Below, in pieces: positions 7,374 to 16,214 of a DNA stretch of 56,646 nt. Each line of letters starts with the position of its first letter. The stretch's first letter is position 1. Location: positions 1 through 56,646 of the forward strand of contig JACOTG010000279.1 of the NCBI GenBank assembly GCA_016178505.1, written 5' to 3'. The DNA is from Planctomycetota bacterium. Its GTDB lineage: Bacteria; Planctomycetota; JACOTG01. The translations under genes were made by a program, and so were the position numbers. The notes beneath the pieces are model-generated. The model was given only the letters and a program-made list of their open reading frames with translations. It did not search any database and was not told the DNA's origin.

Positions 7374-8540
7374 CTACCGGAACGCGTCGATTCCCGTGAT
7401 GTCGGCTCCGAGGACCAAAGTGTGGATGTCGTGCGTCCCCTCGTAGGTGTAGACCGACTCGAGGTTGCACATGTGACGGCCGCACTGGTACTCGTCGGTA
7501 ACGCCGTTCGCGCCGAGGATGTCGCGGGCGACGCGGGCGATCTTCAGCGCCTCGTGCACGTTGTTGCGCTTCGCCAAGGACACCTGTTGGGGAGTGACCT
7601 TGCCGGCGTCCTTCAACCGGCCGAGCCTCAGGCAAAGAAGCTGGCCTTTCGTGATCTCGGTGAGCATGCCGACGAGCTTCGCCTGAACGAGCTGGAATCC
7701 CGCTATCGGTCGGTCGAACTGCACGCGCGACTTCGAGTAGTCGAGCGCCTCGTCGTAGCAGGCCAATGCCGCACCGATCGCGCCCCATGCGATCCCGTAG
7801 CGCGCCGCGCTCAGGCACTTGAGCGGCGACGACAGACCCTTCGAACCGGGCAGCAGCGCGGACTCGGGGACGAAACAATCTTCGAGGATGATCTCCGACG
7901 TGTCCGACGCTCGCAAGGAGTACTTGCCCTTGATCTCGTTCGTGATGAAGCCCTTCGGCCCGCGCTCCACGAGGAAGCCGCGAATGACGTCGTCGAGCTT
8001 TGCCCACACGACGGCCACGTGGCACATGCTGGCGTTCGTGATCCAGCGCTTCGTGCCGTTGAGAACGTAGCCGCCCTTCGCCTTCGTCGCTCGCGTGATC
8101 ATGCCGCCCGGGTTCGAGCCGAAGTCGGGCTCGGTGAGCCCGAACGATCCGATCGCTTCGCCGCGCGCCATCGCGGGAAGCCACTTCTTCTTCTGCTCTT
8201 CGGAGCCGAACTCGTAGATCGGATACATCACGAGCCCGCCCTGCACGGACGCGAAAGAACGAATTCCCGAGTCGCCGCGCTCGAGCTCCTGCATGATGAG
8301 CCCGTACGCGACGTTGTTGAGGCCCGCGCACTCGTAGCCGTTGAGGTTGGCGCCGAGCAGGCCGAGCTTCGCCATCTCTCCGACGAGTTCGTTGGGGAAC
8401 GTCGCGTTTCGAAAGTGCATCCCGATGGACGGCATCACGCGCTCGTCGACGAAGTCGCGGACGGTGTCCCGCACGAGCCGCTCGTCTTCCGAGAGCAACT
8501 CGTCGAGCGCGTAGTAGTCGACTCCTCGGTACTTCCTCAT
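7374..8540 (-). CDS. gcdH: Acyl-CoA dehydrogenase, probably glutaryl-CoA dehydrogenase
   Basis: 388-residue FAD enzyme of the acyl-CoA dehydrogenase family. The family catalytic Glu is in YEGTHDIH (Glu367). The segment GIRSFASVQGGLVMYPIY matches the glutaryl-CoA dehydrogenase signature, including the Arg that binds the substrate carboxylate. FAD and substrate-binding stretches FGLTEPDFGSNPGGM and WITNAS are present. The enzyme oxidises and decarboxylates glutaryl-CoA to crotonyl-CoA in lysine and tryptophan breakdown, passing electrons to ETF. GAGGT precedes the ATG. It is divergent from the S9 peptidase gene. Substrate specificity is inferred from motifs; a short-chain acyl-CoA dehydrogenase is the alternative. 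Confidence 0.85.
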   Translation of the reverse strand: MRKYRGVDYYALDELLSEDERLVRDTVRDFVDERVMPSIGMHFRNATFPNELVGEMAKLGLLGANLNGYECAGLNNVAYGLIMQELERGDSGIRSFASVQGGLVMYPIYEFGSEEQKKKWLPAMARGEAIGSFGLTEPDFGSNPGGMITRATKAKGGYVLNGTKRWITNASMCHVAVVWAKLDDVIRGFLVERGPKGFITNEIKGKYSLRASDTSEIILEDCFVPESALLPGSKGLSSPLKCLSAARYGIAWGAIGAALACYDEALDYSKSRVQFDRPIAGFQLVQAKLVGMLTEITKGQLLCLRLGRLKDAGKVTPQQVSLAKRNNVHEALKIARVARDILGANGVTDEYQCGRHMCNLESVYTYEGTHDIHTLVLGADITGIDAFR

Positions 8541-8835
8541 TTGAACCTCGATCGTTGGTCCATTGTCTGTTTGATTGTTTGTCCGTTCGTCAGCCGGTTC
8601 GTCGGATCGTCAGCCCGTTACTCGAATTCGAATTCGTTTCGTCGGGAGAGACGGAGACGAGCCGGATTCGAAACGGGCACAGAATCTATCAGCGGCGTCG
8701 GCGAGGGTCAAACCCGCTATACTCGGGCCGATCCGAGCCCAACTCGTCGCGAGTGTGGGGTGCGAATGCCGGAGGGTAACGGCCGATTCGATCGCTTCGC
8801 GATTCGCGTTTCGGCAAGTCCAATGGAGGTCGATC
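8541..8835. promoter_or_regulatory. Divergent control region between gcdH and the S9 peptidase
   Basis: This 295-base region serves two diverging genes. It holds a perfect 14-base palindrome CGAATTCGAATTCG (8623-8636) and two copies of CGTCAGCC 20 bases apart (8588-8595, 8608-8615). A TATACT (8718-8723) is a reasonable -10 for the rightward peptidase gene, though I find no good -35. The repeats near the gcdH side look like a regulator site. No small gene is supported. Confidence 0.4.
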
Positions 8836-10800
8836 ATGTTGGGATGGCTTGTTTGGCTCGTCATCGCGTCGCCGGCGAGCGGGCCGCACGTCTTCACGCC
8901 GGAGGACGCCATCGGCATTCACCGAGTATCCGATCCGCAGATCTCGCCGGACGGCACTCGCGTGGCATTCGTCGTCACCGATCTCCGGGACAAAGGCGAG
9001 GCGCCGAACAGCGATCTCTTCGTGGTCGACGCGCGCGGCGGCGAGCCGCGTCGTCTCACCTGGAACGAGAAGTCGGACGATCACCCGCGTTGGTCTCCGG
9101 ACGGACGATGGCTCGCGTTCTTGTCGGAGCGCGGCGACGTCGAGGGCGCGCAGATCCACTTGCTGCCGTCGGCCGGAGGCGAGGCTCAGCGTCTCGGAAA
9201 AGGCAAGGCGGCAGTCGACGACTTCCAATGGTCGGCCGACTCGCGCGCGATCTTCTATCTTGCGCCGGACGCACCGAGCGACGACGAGGAGAAGAAGAAG
9301 AAGGAGAAGGACGACGCGCGCGTCGTCGATGGGGACTTGAAGGCGAAGCGCCTGCATCGCATCGACGTCGAAGGCGGGAAAGACGACGTGCTGACGCCGC
9401 CGACGGAAAGCCTGTTCGCGTTCTCGATCTCGCCCGACGGCACGCGCATCGCCGAGATCGTCGGTGCCACGCCGCTCGCTTGCGAATACTGGCGCATGAG
9501 GCTCGTCGTCATGGCGCTCGACGGCAGCGCGCGCCGCGAGTTCCCGGGACCGTTCGAGACCCAGAGGCCGCTCTGGTCGGGCGACGGAAAGACGATCGTC
9601 GCGCTCGCCGATTCGACTCACCCCCTTTACGGCGTCTGGACTTCGCTCTCTCTCGACACCGGTCGGGTGCATCGGCTGCTCGAGGGTGATCGGCCGACGC
9701 CGATCTACGCGCCTCCGCAGATCGTGAGCGGCTCGTTCGTCGCGAGCCGGCAGGACGGGCTTCGTCAGGCGATCGGTCGCGTGCACGTCGGCGGACCCTC
9801 GGACGGCGCCGACGGCGACGCCTTCGAGCCTCTGTTGAAGATCAGCGCCATTGGAACCCAGGCCGAGACCTTTTCGATCTCGGCGGACGGCAAGCATCTC
9901 GCGTATGCCACGCAATCCGAAACGACGCCCGAGGACGTTTGGGTCGTCGACTTGCCGTCGGGCAGCGGGAGGCGCCTCACGACGATGAACCCGCAGCTCG
10001 CGAGCATCGCGTTCGGTGAGCTCAGGGATCTGCGCTGGAAAGGCGCAGACGGTCTTCCCGTCGAGGGCGTCCTCGTGCTCCCCGTCGGATACGAGAGCGG
10101 CAAGCGATACCCGCTCGTGGTCGAGGTGCACGGTGGCCCTGCCTGGAATTGGTGGCACGGCTTCCTCGGGAGCTGGCACGAGTGGGCGCAGATGCTGGCG
10201 GGCGAGGGCATCGCGGTCCTCCTCCCGAACCCGCGCGGCTCAACCGGCTATGGACGCGAGTTCTGCGCCGGCAACTTCAAGGACTGGGGCGGCAAGGACC
10301 TCGCGGACATCGAGGCGGGCGTGGACGAAGTCGTGCATCTCGGCATTGCCGACGTGGAACGCCTCGGGTTCGGCGGCTGGAGCTACGGAGGCTTCATGAC
10401 GGCATGGGCGATGACGCGAACGACGCGATACAAGGCCGCGGTGATGGGTGCCGGCCTCTCGGATCTGCCGAGCTTCCACGGAACGACGGACATCACGCCC
10501 GGGTTCTTCGAAGACAACTTCGGCGCATCGCCGTACACGAGTCCCGACACGTATCGCGGGCGCTCGGCAATCGAGTCGATCTCGAAAGTGAAGACACCCG
10601 TGCTCATCCTCCACGGCGAGGGCGACGACCGCGTTCCGGTGAGCCAAGCGTGGGAGTACTACCGCGGACTGAAAGCAACGGGCGTCGAGACGCAGCTGGT
10701 CGTCTATCCGCGCGAGCCGCATTCGTTCCACGAAAAGGCGCACCAGCTCGATCTTCAGCGGCGCGTTCGCGATTGGTTCAAGCAGAAGTTGACGAAGTGA
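8836..10800 (+). CDS. S9 prolyl oligopeptidase-family serine peptidase
   Basis: 654 residues from an ATG preceded by GGAGGT. A short N-terminal hydrophobic stretch (MLGWLVWLVIASPAS) may be a signal peptide. Residues about 20-390 form a WD40-like/TolB-type propeller with repeated ISPDGTR and WSPDGRWLAF. The alpha/beta hydrolase domain follows, with nucleophile Ser516 in GWSYGG, Asp in GEGDDRVP (about 597-598) and His629 in PREPHSFHE. Such enzymes cleave short peptides (dipeptidyl or acylaminoacyl peptidase type). A Lys/Glu/Asp-rich insert near residues 151-160 (EEKKKKEKDD) lies in the propeller. Two small genes follow, 14 bases away. Confidence 0.9.
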   Translation: MLGWLVWLVIASPASGPHVFTPEDAIGIHRVSDPQISPDGTRVAFVVTDLRDKGEAPNSDLFVVDARGGEPRRLTWNEKSDDHPRWSPDGRWLAFLSERGDVEGAQIHLLPSAGGEAQRLGKGKAAVDDFQWSADSRAIFYLAPDAPSDDEEKKKKEKDDARVVDGDLKAKRLHRIDVEGGKDDVLTPPTESLFAFSISPDGTRIAEIVGATPLACEYWRMRLVVMALDGSARREFPGPFETQRPLWSGDGKTIVALADSTHPLYGVWTSLSLDTGRVHRLLEGDRPTPIYAPPQIVSGSFVASRQDGLRQAIGRVHVGGPSDGADGDAFEPLLKISAIGTQAETFSISADGKHLAYATQSETTPEDVWVVDLPSGSGRRLTTMNPQLASIAFGELRDLRWKGADGLPVEGVLVLPVGYESGKRYPLVVEVHGGPAWNWWHGFLGSWHEWAQMLAGEGIAVLLPNPRGSTGYGREFCAGNFKDWGGKDLADIEAGVDEVVHLGIADVERLGFGGWSYGGFMTAWAMTRTTRYKAAVMGAGLSDLPSFHGTTDITPGFFEDNFGASPYTSPDTYRGRSAIESISKVKTPVLILHGEGDDRVPVSQAWEYYRGLKATGVETQLVVYPREPHSFHEKAHQLDLQRRVRDWFKQKLTK

Positions 10801-10813
10801 CGGGGATCACGCC

Positions 10814-11338
10814 GTGAATCGCGATCGATTCGACGAAGGACTTTCGATCGACGACTTCCTTGGACGCGTCGTGGCCCGCGCCGCGGAGTGGCGTGACGCG
10901 TTCGAACGGGCGCAGGTACCTTCGCTCGACGTCGCGCCGGCAGATCTCGTCGCCGCCGTCTTGGCGGAGGACTGGTCGTGGGAGTGTGCCGTCGGCCTGC
11001 CTGCGATCCTTCGATTCCTCTCCCAAGCGCGCGGGCTCGCGACCCGGGTCTTTCCGCGCGATTTGAACCTCGACCTCGCGTGCGAGCTCGATCGCGAAGA
11101 TCCGCTTGCGATTCCGAGGATCGCGCTCTTCGATTCCTTCGGAGCGCTCGTCGCGCGGTGGGGGCCACGGGCGGTTTCCGCCGAGCGCGTGTTCAGGGAG
11201 AAGGAGGCGATTCGTGGAAAGAGCGAGCGCGTGACGCGGCTTCGGGCGTGGTACGAGACGGACCGCGGGCGCGCCGGCGTCGACGAAGTGCACGAGATGG
11301 TGGCGCGCGCCATGATGCGCGAAGCGAGGACGACGTGA
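10814..11338 (+). CDS. Thioredoxin-family protein lacking the CxxC pair
   Basis: 174 residues from a GTG 13 bases after the peptidase gene. The centre (AEDWSWECAVGLPAILRFL, then LATRVFPRDLNLDLA and IPRIALFDSFGALVARWG) follows the thioredoxin_9-type fold, whose members carry EDWCGDC. Here the first active-site residue is Ser (codon TCG), giving SWEC, so normal dithiol redox chemistry is not expected. The cis-Pro region IPRIALFD is kept. It may act as a monothiol protein or a binding module. The stop overlaps the next GTG. Family call moderate. Confidence 0.6.
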   Translation: MNRDRFDEGLSIDDFLGRVVARAAEWRDAFERAQVPSLDVAPADLVAAVLAEDWSWECAVGLPAILRFLSQARGLATRVFPRDLNLDLACELDREDPLAIPRIALFDSFGALVARWGPRAVSAERVFREKEAIRGKSERVTRLRAWYETDRGRAGVDEVHEMVARAMMREARTT

Positions 11339-11802
11339 TTCGAACGGTGATGTTGCTTGCGGTTGCGATCGGGCTCACCGGTTGCGCGTGCCCGACGGCG
11401 GGACGACTCGAGTGGGTGACGCTTCCCGAACTGCGCACGCAGACTTTCGTGAGCTTCGACCGGGGGAGCGCCGCCGAATCGAACGGCGGCTTCCACGTTC
11501 ACCTCGTCTCGCTGTCGGATGGAGACGGCGCGTCCCCTGGTGCACGGGAGCGCGCCATTGCATTCACCGTCGATCTCGACGTCACTCCGAATCACGCGCC
11601 GTGGGTCTTGCGGTACCAGGTCGATGGGCCGTGGCCGGCGCGGCGTTATCGCTCCGTGGAAACGCCGCTCACGGCGTATTACGAAGATCGAGCGGCACAC
11701 CGACTCCGTGGGACCGTGAACGCGACGCTGGTCGAGTCGCTCTACGGCGCCGACCACGACGGCGGCTCGGTGAACTTGAGGTTCGACGTTCCACTCGAAT
11801 GA
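11335..11802 (+). CDS. Putative lipoprotein of unknown function
   Basis: 155 residues starting at a GTG that overlaps the upstream stop (GTGA); an ATG at 11350 is the alternative. The N-terminus MIRTVMLLAVAIGLTGC ends in a lipobox (LTGC), so the mature protein is probably lipid-anchored at Cys17. The rest is a single domain rich in beta-type sequence (FVSFDRGS, GFHVHLVSLSD, SVNLRFDVPLE) and contains no motif I recognise. Coupling to the thioredoxin-like gene suggests a shared envelope role, but that is inference. Confidence 0.65.
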   Translation: MIRTVMLLAVAIGLTGCACPTAGRLEWVTLPELRTQTFVSFDRGSAAESNGGFHVHLVSLSDGDGASPGARERAIAFTVDLDVTPNHAPWVLRYQVDGPWPARRYRSVETPLTAYYEDRAAHRLRGTVNATLVESLYGADHDGGSVNLRFDVPLE

Positions 11803-11810
11803 CGAATCGC

Positions 11811-11839
11811 TTGATCGGTCGAAACGCCTTCAGTAGACT
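11811..11839 (+). promoter_or_regulatory. Promoter for the idh-mdh-aldehyde dehydrogenase genes
   Basis: TTGATC (11811-11816), 17 bases, TAGACT (11834-11839). This matches the promoter form seen repeatedly in this window. The start of transcription would be near 11846, about 114 bases before the isocitrate dehydrogenase ATG. The preceding lipoprotein gene ends at 11802. Confidence 0.6.
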
Positions 11840-11959
11840 TCGCCGCCTTTCGACGACCCGGGCGCGTTGCAGGTCGCGACACTCGACGCTTTTCGGGCGC
11901 GTCGCTCGTCGTCTTCGATTGACCTTCGCGTTCGCGGATGGACCGGAGGCGTCCCTCTG

Positions 11960-13045
11960 ATGGCGCACGCCGTAACCCTGATTCGCGGCGACGGCACCGG
12001 GCCCGAGTTGGCGGAGGTCGTCCGGCGCTGCGTCGACGCAACCGGCGTCGAGATCGCGTGGGAGCCGGTCGACGCTGGCGTCGAGGCGATGGCGCGAGAG
12101 GGGACGCCACTTCCCGAGCGCACGCTCGAATCGATTCGGCGGAACAAAGTCGCTCTCAAAGCCCCCATCACCACCCCCATCGGAACGGGGCTTCGCAGCG
12201 TGAATGTCACGCTTCGCCAGAAGTTCGACCTCTATGCGTGCGTGCGCCCGTGCAAGAGCTACGATGGCGTCAAGGCGCGCTTCGAGCGCGTCGACATCGT
12301 GGTCGTTCGCGAGAACACCGAGGATTGCTACGCCGGGATCGAGTTTGCGAGAGGCGACGCCTCGACGCTCCGGCTCATCGACGAGCTTCAGCGATTGAGC
12401 GGCGCCAAGGTCCGCCCCGATTCCGGGATCACGATCAAACCGATCTCGGTGAGCGGCAGCGAGCGCATCGTCCGCTTCGCGTTCGACTACGCTCGAAAGA
12501 ACGGGCGACGCAAGGTCACGGCGGTTCACAAGGCGAACATCATGAAACATACCGATGGCCTCTTCCTCGAGATGGCGCGAGCCGTCGCGAAGGGGTTTCC
12601 AGACGTCGAGTTCGAAGACCGAATCGTCGACAACATGTGCATGCAACTCGTGCAGAAGCCCGAGCTGTACGACGTGCTCGTCCTGCCGAACCTCTACGGG
12701 GACATCCTTTCGGACCTTTGTGCCGGCCTCGTCGGTGGACTCGGCGTCGCGCCCGGCGGCAACATCGGAACGACGGGTGCGATCTTCGAGGCGACGCACG
12801 GGAGCGCGCCGAAGTACAAAGGCATGAACCGTGTGAATCCGACGGCGTTGATCCTTTCGGGCGCCTTGATGCTGCGATACCTCGGCGAAGCCGCGTCCGC
12901 GGAACGACTCGAGTCTGCGGTTGCAGGCGTGATTCGGGAAGGCAAGTTCGTGACGTACGACATGAAGCCGAGCCGCGAGGATCCGACAGCCGTTGGAACT
13001 TCGGAGATGGGCGACGCGATCATCGCCCGCCTGCGCGGCCGCTAG
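11960..13045 (+). CDS. NAD-type isocitrate dehydrogenase
   Basis: 361-residue beta-decarboxylating dehydrogenase. The start (TLIRGDGTGPEL), the substrate-binding RENTEDCYAGIEF, the catalytic region HKANIMKHTDGLF and the metal/cofactor segment LPNLYGDILSDLCAGLVGGLG are all present. GGAGG lies ten bases before the ATG. The pattern fits the short NAD-dependent isocitrate dehydrogenases related to the mitochondrial enzyme. 3-Isopropylmalate or homoisocitrate dehydrogenase are close alternatives. Malate dehydrogenase follows 65 bases later, which supports a role in the citric acid cycle. Confidence 0.82.
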   Translation: MAHAVTLIRGDGTGPELAEVVRRCVDATGVEIAWEPVDAGVEAMAREGTPLPERTLESIRRNKVALKAPITTPIGTGLRSVNVTLRQKFDLYACVRPCKSYDGVKARFERVDIVVVRENTEDCYAGIEFARGDASTLRLIDELQRLSGAKVRPDSGITIKPISVSGSERIVRFAFDYARKNGRRKVTAVHKANIMKHTDGLFLEMARAVAKGFPDVEFEDRIVDNMCMQLVQKPELYDVLVLPNLYGDILSDLCAGLVGGLGVAPGGNIGTTGAIFEATHGSAPKYKGMNRVNPTALILSGALMLRYLGEAASAERLESAVAGVIREGKFVTYDMKPSREDPTAVGTSEMGDAIIARLRGR

Positions 13046-13110
13046 ACGATGCCAACGAGAACGAAAGTGGAAACGAGAACTCGAACGAGAACGAGAAAGG
13101 TGAGGGAGCC
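13046..13110 (+). repeat. Purine-rich AACGAGAAC repeat before mdh
   Basis: The gap between idh and mdh contains imperfect repeats of AACGAGAA (13059-13100) and is almost all purine apart from C at regular steps. It ends in AAAGGTGAGGGAG, a strong ribosome site for the mdh GTG. It should be nearly unstructured as RNA. An open frame through it reads as a low-complexity Asn/Glu run and is not considered a gene. Confidence 0.6.
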
Positions 13111-14049
13111 GTGAGCACGCGATTCAGACCGAAGATCACCGTTGTCGGCGCCGGAAACGTCGGCGCGACGCTTGCCCATCGCATTGCAGATTCCGGGCTC
13201 GGAGACGTCATCCTCGTCGACGTGGTCCCGAACATGCCGCTCGGAAAGGCACTTGACCTCGAGGAGGCGTCGCCTGTCGTCGGCACCGATTGCCGCCTCA
13301 TCGGTTCGAACGACTACGGGCCGATCGAGGGCTCGGACCTCGTCGTGATCACCGCCGGGCTCGCGCGAAAACCGGGGATGAGTCGGGACGACCTCTTGAT
13401 GAAGAACGCCGAGATCGTCGGCGGCGTCGCCGAACACGTGAAGAACCGTGCGCCGAACGCCGTCGTCATCGTCGTGTCGAACCCGCTCGACGTGATGACG
13501 CAGCTCACCGAATCGGTCACGGGGTTCGGGAAGAAGCGCGTTCTGGGAATGGCCGGCGTTCTCGATCAGGCGCGCTTTGCTTTATTCATCGCGCGTGAGC
13601 TGGGCGTGTCGGTGCAAGACGTCCGAGCCATGGTTCTCGGCGGTCACGGCGACGACATGGTCCCGCTGCCGAGATACTCGACCGTCTCCGGAATCCCGAT
13701 CACGGATCTCATGCCCAAGGACAAGATCGACGCCTTGATCAAGCGCACGCGTGAGGGCGGCGCGGAGATCGTCGCACTCCTCGGGACGGGAAGCGCCTTC
13801 TACGCGCCCGCCGCGTCGATCCTGGCCATGACGCGGGCGGTCTTGCGCGACGAGCGTCGAATCCTCCCGTGCTGCACGCGGCTCGAAGGCGAGTACGGAT
13901 TGCGAGGCGTCTACGTCGGAGTGCCGGTCGTGCTCGGCGCCGGCGGCGTGGAAAAGATCATCGAGCTGAAGCTCCTCCCCGAAGAGACGAAGTCGCTGCA
14001 GACATCCGCGGACCACGTGCGCGAGAGCGTGAAGAAGCTCGGGATCTGA
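13111..14049 (+). CDS. mdh: Malate dehydrogenase
   Basis: 312-residue LDH/MDH-type enzyme. The Rossmann motif is VGAGNVGATLA (residues 11-21). The substrate loop has ARKPGMSRDDLL, whose Arg residues bind the dicarboxylate. NPLDVMTQL follows, and the catalytic His179 sits in LGGHGDDMVP. It interconverts malate and oxaloacetate with NAD. The GTG start has the ribosome site AAAGGTGAGGGAG just upstream. The Arg-containing loop favours malate over lactate. It sits between isocitrate dehydrogenase and an aldehyde dehydrogenase. Confidence 0.92.
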   Translation: MSTRFRPKITVVGAGNVGATLAHRIADSGLGDVILVDVVPNMPLGKALDLEEASPVVGTDCRLIGSNDYGPIEGSDLVVITAGLARKPGMSRDDLLMKNAEIVGGVAEHVKNRAPNAVVIVVSNPLDVMTQLTESVTGFGKKRVLGMAGVLDQARFALFIARELGVSVQDVRAMVLGGHGDDMVPLPRYSTVSGIPITDLMPKDKIDALIKRTREGGAEIVALLGTGSAFYAPAASILAMTRAVLRDERRILPCCTRLEGEYGLRGVYVGVPVVLGAGGVEKIIELKLLPEETKSLQTSADHVRESVKKLGI

Positions 14050-14053
14050 CGTC

Positions 14054-15508
14054 GTGATGAGCGAGGCGGACGCACACACACGGGCGCGACGGGTTCCGCT
14101 CTTCCTCGCCGGGGAGCGACGCGAGTCATCGGCCTGGCTGCCGGTGCGGGATCCGTTCTCCAATTCGATCGTCGCAGAGGTCGCGAGCGCGGACGCGGCG
14201 ATCCTCGACGAAGCGGTGTCGCACGCCGTTCGAGCGTTCGAGACGATGCGCCGCCTTCCCGCCTATGAGCGCGCGGCAATCCTTTCCCGCGCCGCTGCGA
14301 CGCTCACGGCGCATCGCGACGAAATCGCCGCGACGATCTCGCTCGAGGCGGGAAAGCCGATTCGCGACGCTCGAACGGAGGCGTCGCGCGCGGCGATGAC
14401 GTTCCAAGTCGCCGCGGAAGAGGCGAAGCGAATCGGCGGTGACGTCCTGCCACTCGACCAACACGAGGCCGCGAACAACCGACTCGGGCTCGTGCGGCGC
14501 TTCCCGATCGGTCCGATCCTCGGGATTACGCCGTTCAACTTTCCTTTGAACCTCGTCGCCCACAAGGTCGCTCCCGCCATCGCGTCCGGAAACACGATCG
14601 TCCTCAAGCCCGCAATCCCGACGCCGCTCACGGCGCTCCGGTTGGCCGACATCTTGGCGGATGCCGGCCTGCCTGCGGGCGCGCTTTCGGTGGTGCCGTG
14701 CGCGAACGTGCTCGCGGAGACTCTCGTGCGCGATCCTCGATTCCGCATGGTTTCGTTCACCGGGAGCGCCGCAGTCGGATGGCGGCTGAAGGAGATCAGC
14801 GGAAAGAAGCGCGTGACGCTCGAACTCGGAGGCAACGCGGCGGTCATCGTGCACGACGACGCCGACATCGACCTCGCCGTCGAGCGATGTGCGTTCGGCG
14901 CATTCTATTACTCCGGGCAGGTGTGCCTCTCGGTTCAGCGGATTCTCGTTCAGGCGCGCGTTTACGCCGAATTCCGTGATCGACTCGTTGCGCGCGCGCG
15001 GCGCCTTCGACTCGGTGATCCGCGCGACGAAGCAACGGACGTCGGACCCTTGATCGACGATTCGGCCGTGGCGAAGGTGACGTCCTGGGTCGCCGAGGCC
15101 GAGTCGAAAGGGGCACGGGCCCTGACCGCTGGTGATACCGTGGGGCGAATCGTCCCGCCGACGATCCTCGAGGGCGTCGATCCAAAACTGCGCGTCTCGT
15201 GCTGCGAGGTGTTCGGGCCGGTGGTCTGCGTGGCGCCCTACGAGACCTTCGACGAAGCACTCGCGAAAGCCAACGACTCGGACTTCGGACTGCAGGGCGG
15301 CCTCTTCACGCGCGACCTCGACCGCGTCATGCGGGCTTACGAGCGGTTCGAGGTCGGTGCACTGATCGTCAACGATGCACCCACGTTCCGGGTCGACTCG
15401 ATGCCTTACGGCGGCGTGAAGGAATCGGGACTTGGCCGCGAGGGCCTGCGCTACGCCATCGAGGAGATGACCGAGCCTCGCCTTCTCGTCTTGCGCACGA
15501 TGGGATGA
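14054..15508 (+). CDS. NAD(P)-dependent aldehyde dehydrogenase
   Basis: 484-residue aldehyde dehydrogenase family protein. The catalytic Cys291 is in SGQVCLSVQR and the general base Glu257 in LELGGNA. The cofactor segments ITPFNFPLN and FTGSAAVGWRL and the C-terminal GGVKESGLGREG are standard. It oxidises an aldehyde to the acid; the substrate cannot be read from sequence. It starts 4 bases after mdh, with GTG at 14054 or ATG at 14057 and no clear ribosome site, so it is probably co-transcribed. Proline dehydrogenase is nearby, but this does not have the length or features of a P5C dehydrogenase. Confidence 0.88.
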   Translation: MMSEADAHTRARRVPLFLAGERRESSAWLPVRDPFSNSIVAEVASADAAILDEAVSHAVRAFETMRRLPAYERAAILSRAAATLTAHRDEIAATISLEAGKPIRDARTEASRAAMTFQVAAEEAKRIGGDVLPLDQHEAANNRLGLVRRFPIGPILGITPFNFPLNLVAHKVAPAIASGNTIVLKPAIPTPLTALRLADILADAGLPAGALSVVPCANVLAETLVRDPRFRMVSFTGSAAVGWRLKEISGKKRVTLELGGNAAVIVHDDADIDLAVERCAFGAFYYSGQVCLSVQRILVQARVYAEFRDRLVARARRLRLGDPRDEATDVGPLIDDSAVAKVTSWVAEAESKGARALTAGDTVGRIVPPTILEGVDPKLRVSCCEVFGPVVCVAPYETFDEALAKANDSDFGLQGGLFTRDLDRVMRAYERFEVGALIVNDAPTFRVDSMPYGGVKESGLGREGLRYAIEEMTEPRLLVLRTMG

Positions 15509-15544
15509 TGCTCGTGCGTGCGGCGATGATCGGTGGCATGGTCG

Positions 15545-15572
15545 TTGCTTGGTCGGCGCGATGAGGTAGACT
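15545..15572 (+). promoter_or_regulatory. Promoter for the c-type cytochrome gene
   Basis: TTGCTT (15545-15550), 16 bases, TAGACT (15567-15572), giving a leader of about 68 bases before the ATG at 15647. Same form as the other promoters listed here. Confidence 0.5.
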
Positions 15573-15646
15573 TCCTCGACCGGCGATTGGCGTTCGTCGC
15601 CACGGCTTGGGTGCGGTACGAGAAGAAAGGAATCGGAATCCTGCTC

Positions 15647-16141
15647 ATGAATCGAATCAAGATCGTTGCCATCGCATGCGCTTTCGGCCTCGGCGTCGCC
15701 GCAACGCAGTTGTGCGCGACGGACGACCCCACGCCCGCCAGCGGCAAGCCCGCGACCGAGAAGCCGTCCGGTGACAAGCCGTCGAGCGCCACCGACAAGG
15801 AAAAGCCGATCAAGAACCTTCACGACCTGATGAACCGCATGCAGAGGCAGAACTCCGAGGCGCTGCTCGCGTCGCGAGCCAGCGACGCCCCGAGGATGCT
15901 CGCGGCCGTGAAGAAGGTGGAGGGCTACTTCGATCAGGTCGAGAAGTGGCTACCGGACAAGGTCTCCAAGGACGAGGCCAAGAAGAAGCGCTTTCTCGAG
16001 CTGACCGGCCAGGTTCAGAAGAGCGTTCAGGAGTCGACCAAACTTCTTGCCGCGTCCGACGTCAAGAAGGGATCGGCGGAGTACGCGAAAGCCAACGGCA
16101 CCTGCCAAACTTGCCACAACGAGTTTCGCCCGAAGAAATAG
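15647..16141 (+). CDS. Small secreted c-type cytochrome (cytochrome c'-like)
   Basis: 164 residues. A signal peptide (MNRIKIVAIACAFGLGVAA) is followed by a Pro/Lys/Ser-rich linker to about residue 52. A helical domain follows, ending in CQTCH (about residues 153-157), a single heme c attachment site near the C-terminus. A helical bundle with C-terminal CxxCH is the cytochrome c' arrangement. Such proteins bind small gases or carry electrons in the periplasm. It would depend on the Ccm system encoded at 1387-7098. Exact subfamily uncertain. Confidence 0.78.
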   Translation: MNRIKIVAIACAFGLGVAATQLCATDDPTPASGKPATEKPSGDKPSSATDKEKPIKNLHDLMNRMQRQNSEALLASRASDAPRMLAAVKKVEGYFDQVEKWLPDKVSKDEAKKKRFLELTGQVQKSVQESTKLLAASDVKKGSAEYAKANGTCQTCHNEFRPKK

Positions 16142-16214
16142 TCGGGCACCGTCGTCCCTGGAATCCAGATCTCGGGTGTAACTTTTTCGACTCGGCTCCG
16201 ACTCTGCTCTTGCC

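Noticed and set aside
7206..9689. An 827-codon plus-strand frame across gcdH and the S9 gene
   Set aside because: It is a shadow of two real genes in other frames with no recognisable domain.
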